From Eggerthellales bacterium UBA948 (GTDB lineage Bacteria; Actinomycetota; Coriobacteriia; Coriobacteriales; UBA8131): a stretch of 6,404 nt of DNA. The DNA lies in assembly GCA_002293265.1 (NCBI GenBank), contig DBCW01000130.1, positions 500-6,903 of the forward strand, in the 5' to 3' direction. Shown here one piece after another: positions 6,187 to 6,404 of this stretch. The notes beneath the pieces are model-generated. The model ran no database searches, was not told the DNA's origin, and saw only the letters and a list, made by a program, of their open reading frames with translations. The translations under genes were made by a program, and so were the position numbers. Each line of letters starts with the position of its first letter. Position 1 is the first letter of the stretch.

Positions 6187-6220
6187 TTGCATTAATCGAA
6201 CATTTGTTCGATTATATACT
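6187..6220 (+). promoter_or_regulatory. SOS-controlled promoter for the rightward gene
   Basis: TATACT (6215-6220) is a good -10. The -35 is uncertain: TTAATC (6192-6197, 17-base spacer) has correct spacing but poor sequence. TTGCAT (6187-6192) looks better but would need to pair with GATTAT (6210-6215). In either case the LexA box lies across the promoter. The leader to the start codon is about 70 bases and contains no clear structure. Confidence 0.55.
6193..6214. promoter_or_regulatory. LexA (SOS) box
   Basis: A perfect 22-base palindrome with 10-base arms TAATCGAACA and TGTTCGATTA around a TT centre. Its core is TCGAAC-ATTT-GTTCGA, an exact fit to the mycobacterial/actinobacterial SOS box TCGAAC-N4-GTTCGA and a near fit to the Bacillus box CGAACRNRYGTTYG. 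It directly abuts a TATACT -10 on the plus strand, so LexA bound here would repress the rightward gene at 6298. Confidence 0.85.
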
Positions 6221-6297
6221 TAACTAAGGAAGTGCCTATTGATTGCTTGGCCCACAATGAATTGATCGGTACTTCCCGTTTATTTAGGAGGTGTGAC

Positions 6298-6404
6298 TTG
6301 GTTAGTGGTATCGAGTATAGAAAACGTAAATATGTCGAGGTTGTAGCGCGTTTTGATGAAAACGGCGACTTGTGCCCACTTGCCATTATTTGGGAAGACG
6401 GACG
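6298..6404 (+). CDS. small conserved hypothetical protein, N-terminal part, probably SOS-induced (cut by window edge)
   Basis: Open to the right edge; 35 complete codons are visible. The start is TTG at 6298-6300, chosen because AGGAGGTG ends four bases before it, the strongest ribosome binding site in the window. The frame is open further upstream from a GTG at 6232, but that codon has its purine-rich stretch (AAGGA) only one base away. The protein begins with VSGIEYRKRKYVEVVARFDE and continues NGDLCPLAIIWEDG. This resembles a family of short conserved hypothetical proteins (about 80-90 residues, continuing into an IDRVLDVRRAAS-like stretch) that I recall near Y-family DNA polymerase genes in Firmicutes and Coriobacteriia. 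That association is from memory and cannot be tested here. The LexA box upstream fits a DNA-damage role. The function is unknown. Confidence 0.65.
   Translation, partial: MVSGIEYRKRKYVEVVARFDENGDLCPLAIIWEDG

Noticed and set aside
6192..6386. 64-residue minus-strand frame at the right end
   Set aside because: It runs through the LexA box, the rightward promoter and the rightward gene, which has a much better ribosome binding site and recognisable protein sequence.

Overview
The window looks like chromosomal DNA from a Gram-positive anaerobe, most likely an actinobacterium of the class Coriobacteriia. This rests on three things: lysine-rich secreted proteins carrying InlB/Listeria-Bacteroides type repeats, a partial meso-diaminopimelate dehydrogenase, and a textbook actinobacterial/Gram-positive LexA box (TCGAAC-N4-GTTCGA). 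The assignment is an inference; no rRNA or other marker gene is present. All genes but one are on the minus strand, so the window is most naturally read from right to left.

Right end (6031-6404): two divergent transcription units share a regulatory region of about 265 bases. On the plus strand, a small conserved-looking gene (cut by the window edge) starts at a TTG behind a strong ribosome binding site and lies downstream of a perfect 22-base LexA-box palindrome, so it is probably SOS-induced. On the minus strand is a single-gene HipA-like kinase with its own N-terminal helix-turn-helix domain (4700-6031). Its promoter has a perfect TATAAT -10 buried in one of two nearly identical 26-base palindromes, which are very likely its operators. 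No separate HipB-like antitoxin gene is visible.

Middle (397-4574): three consecutive minus-strand genes encode secreted proteins, each with a signal peptide. They are a 589-residue predicted beta-propeller-like protein with a C-terminal InlB-type repeat; a 261-residue protein with an InlB-type repeat followed by a transglutaminase-like Cys-His-Asp domain; and a 493-residue protein with two ricin-type beta-trefoils followed by a C39-like cysteine peptidase. The last two are 33 bases apart and probably form an operon behind a good sigma-A type promoter at 2725-2752. The first probably has its own promoter. Together they look like an extracellular set combining carbohydrate or protein binding (trefoils, propeller, InlB-type repeats) with two thiol enzymes. 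Their substrate is not visible from the sequence.

Left end (1-254): the first 84 codons of meso-diaminopimelate dehydrogenase (ddh), on the minus strand and cut by the window edge. It links the neighbourhood to a core chromosome carrying a cell-wall/lysine biosynthesis gene.

The non-coding gaps (255-396, 2698-2804, 4590-4699, 6032-6297) are all shorter than 300 bases. No convincing intrinsic terminator, tRNA, CRISPR array or insertion sequence was found.
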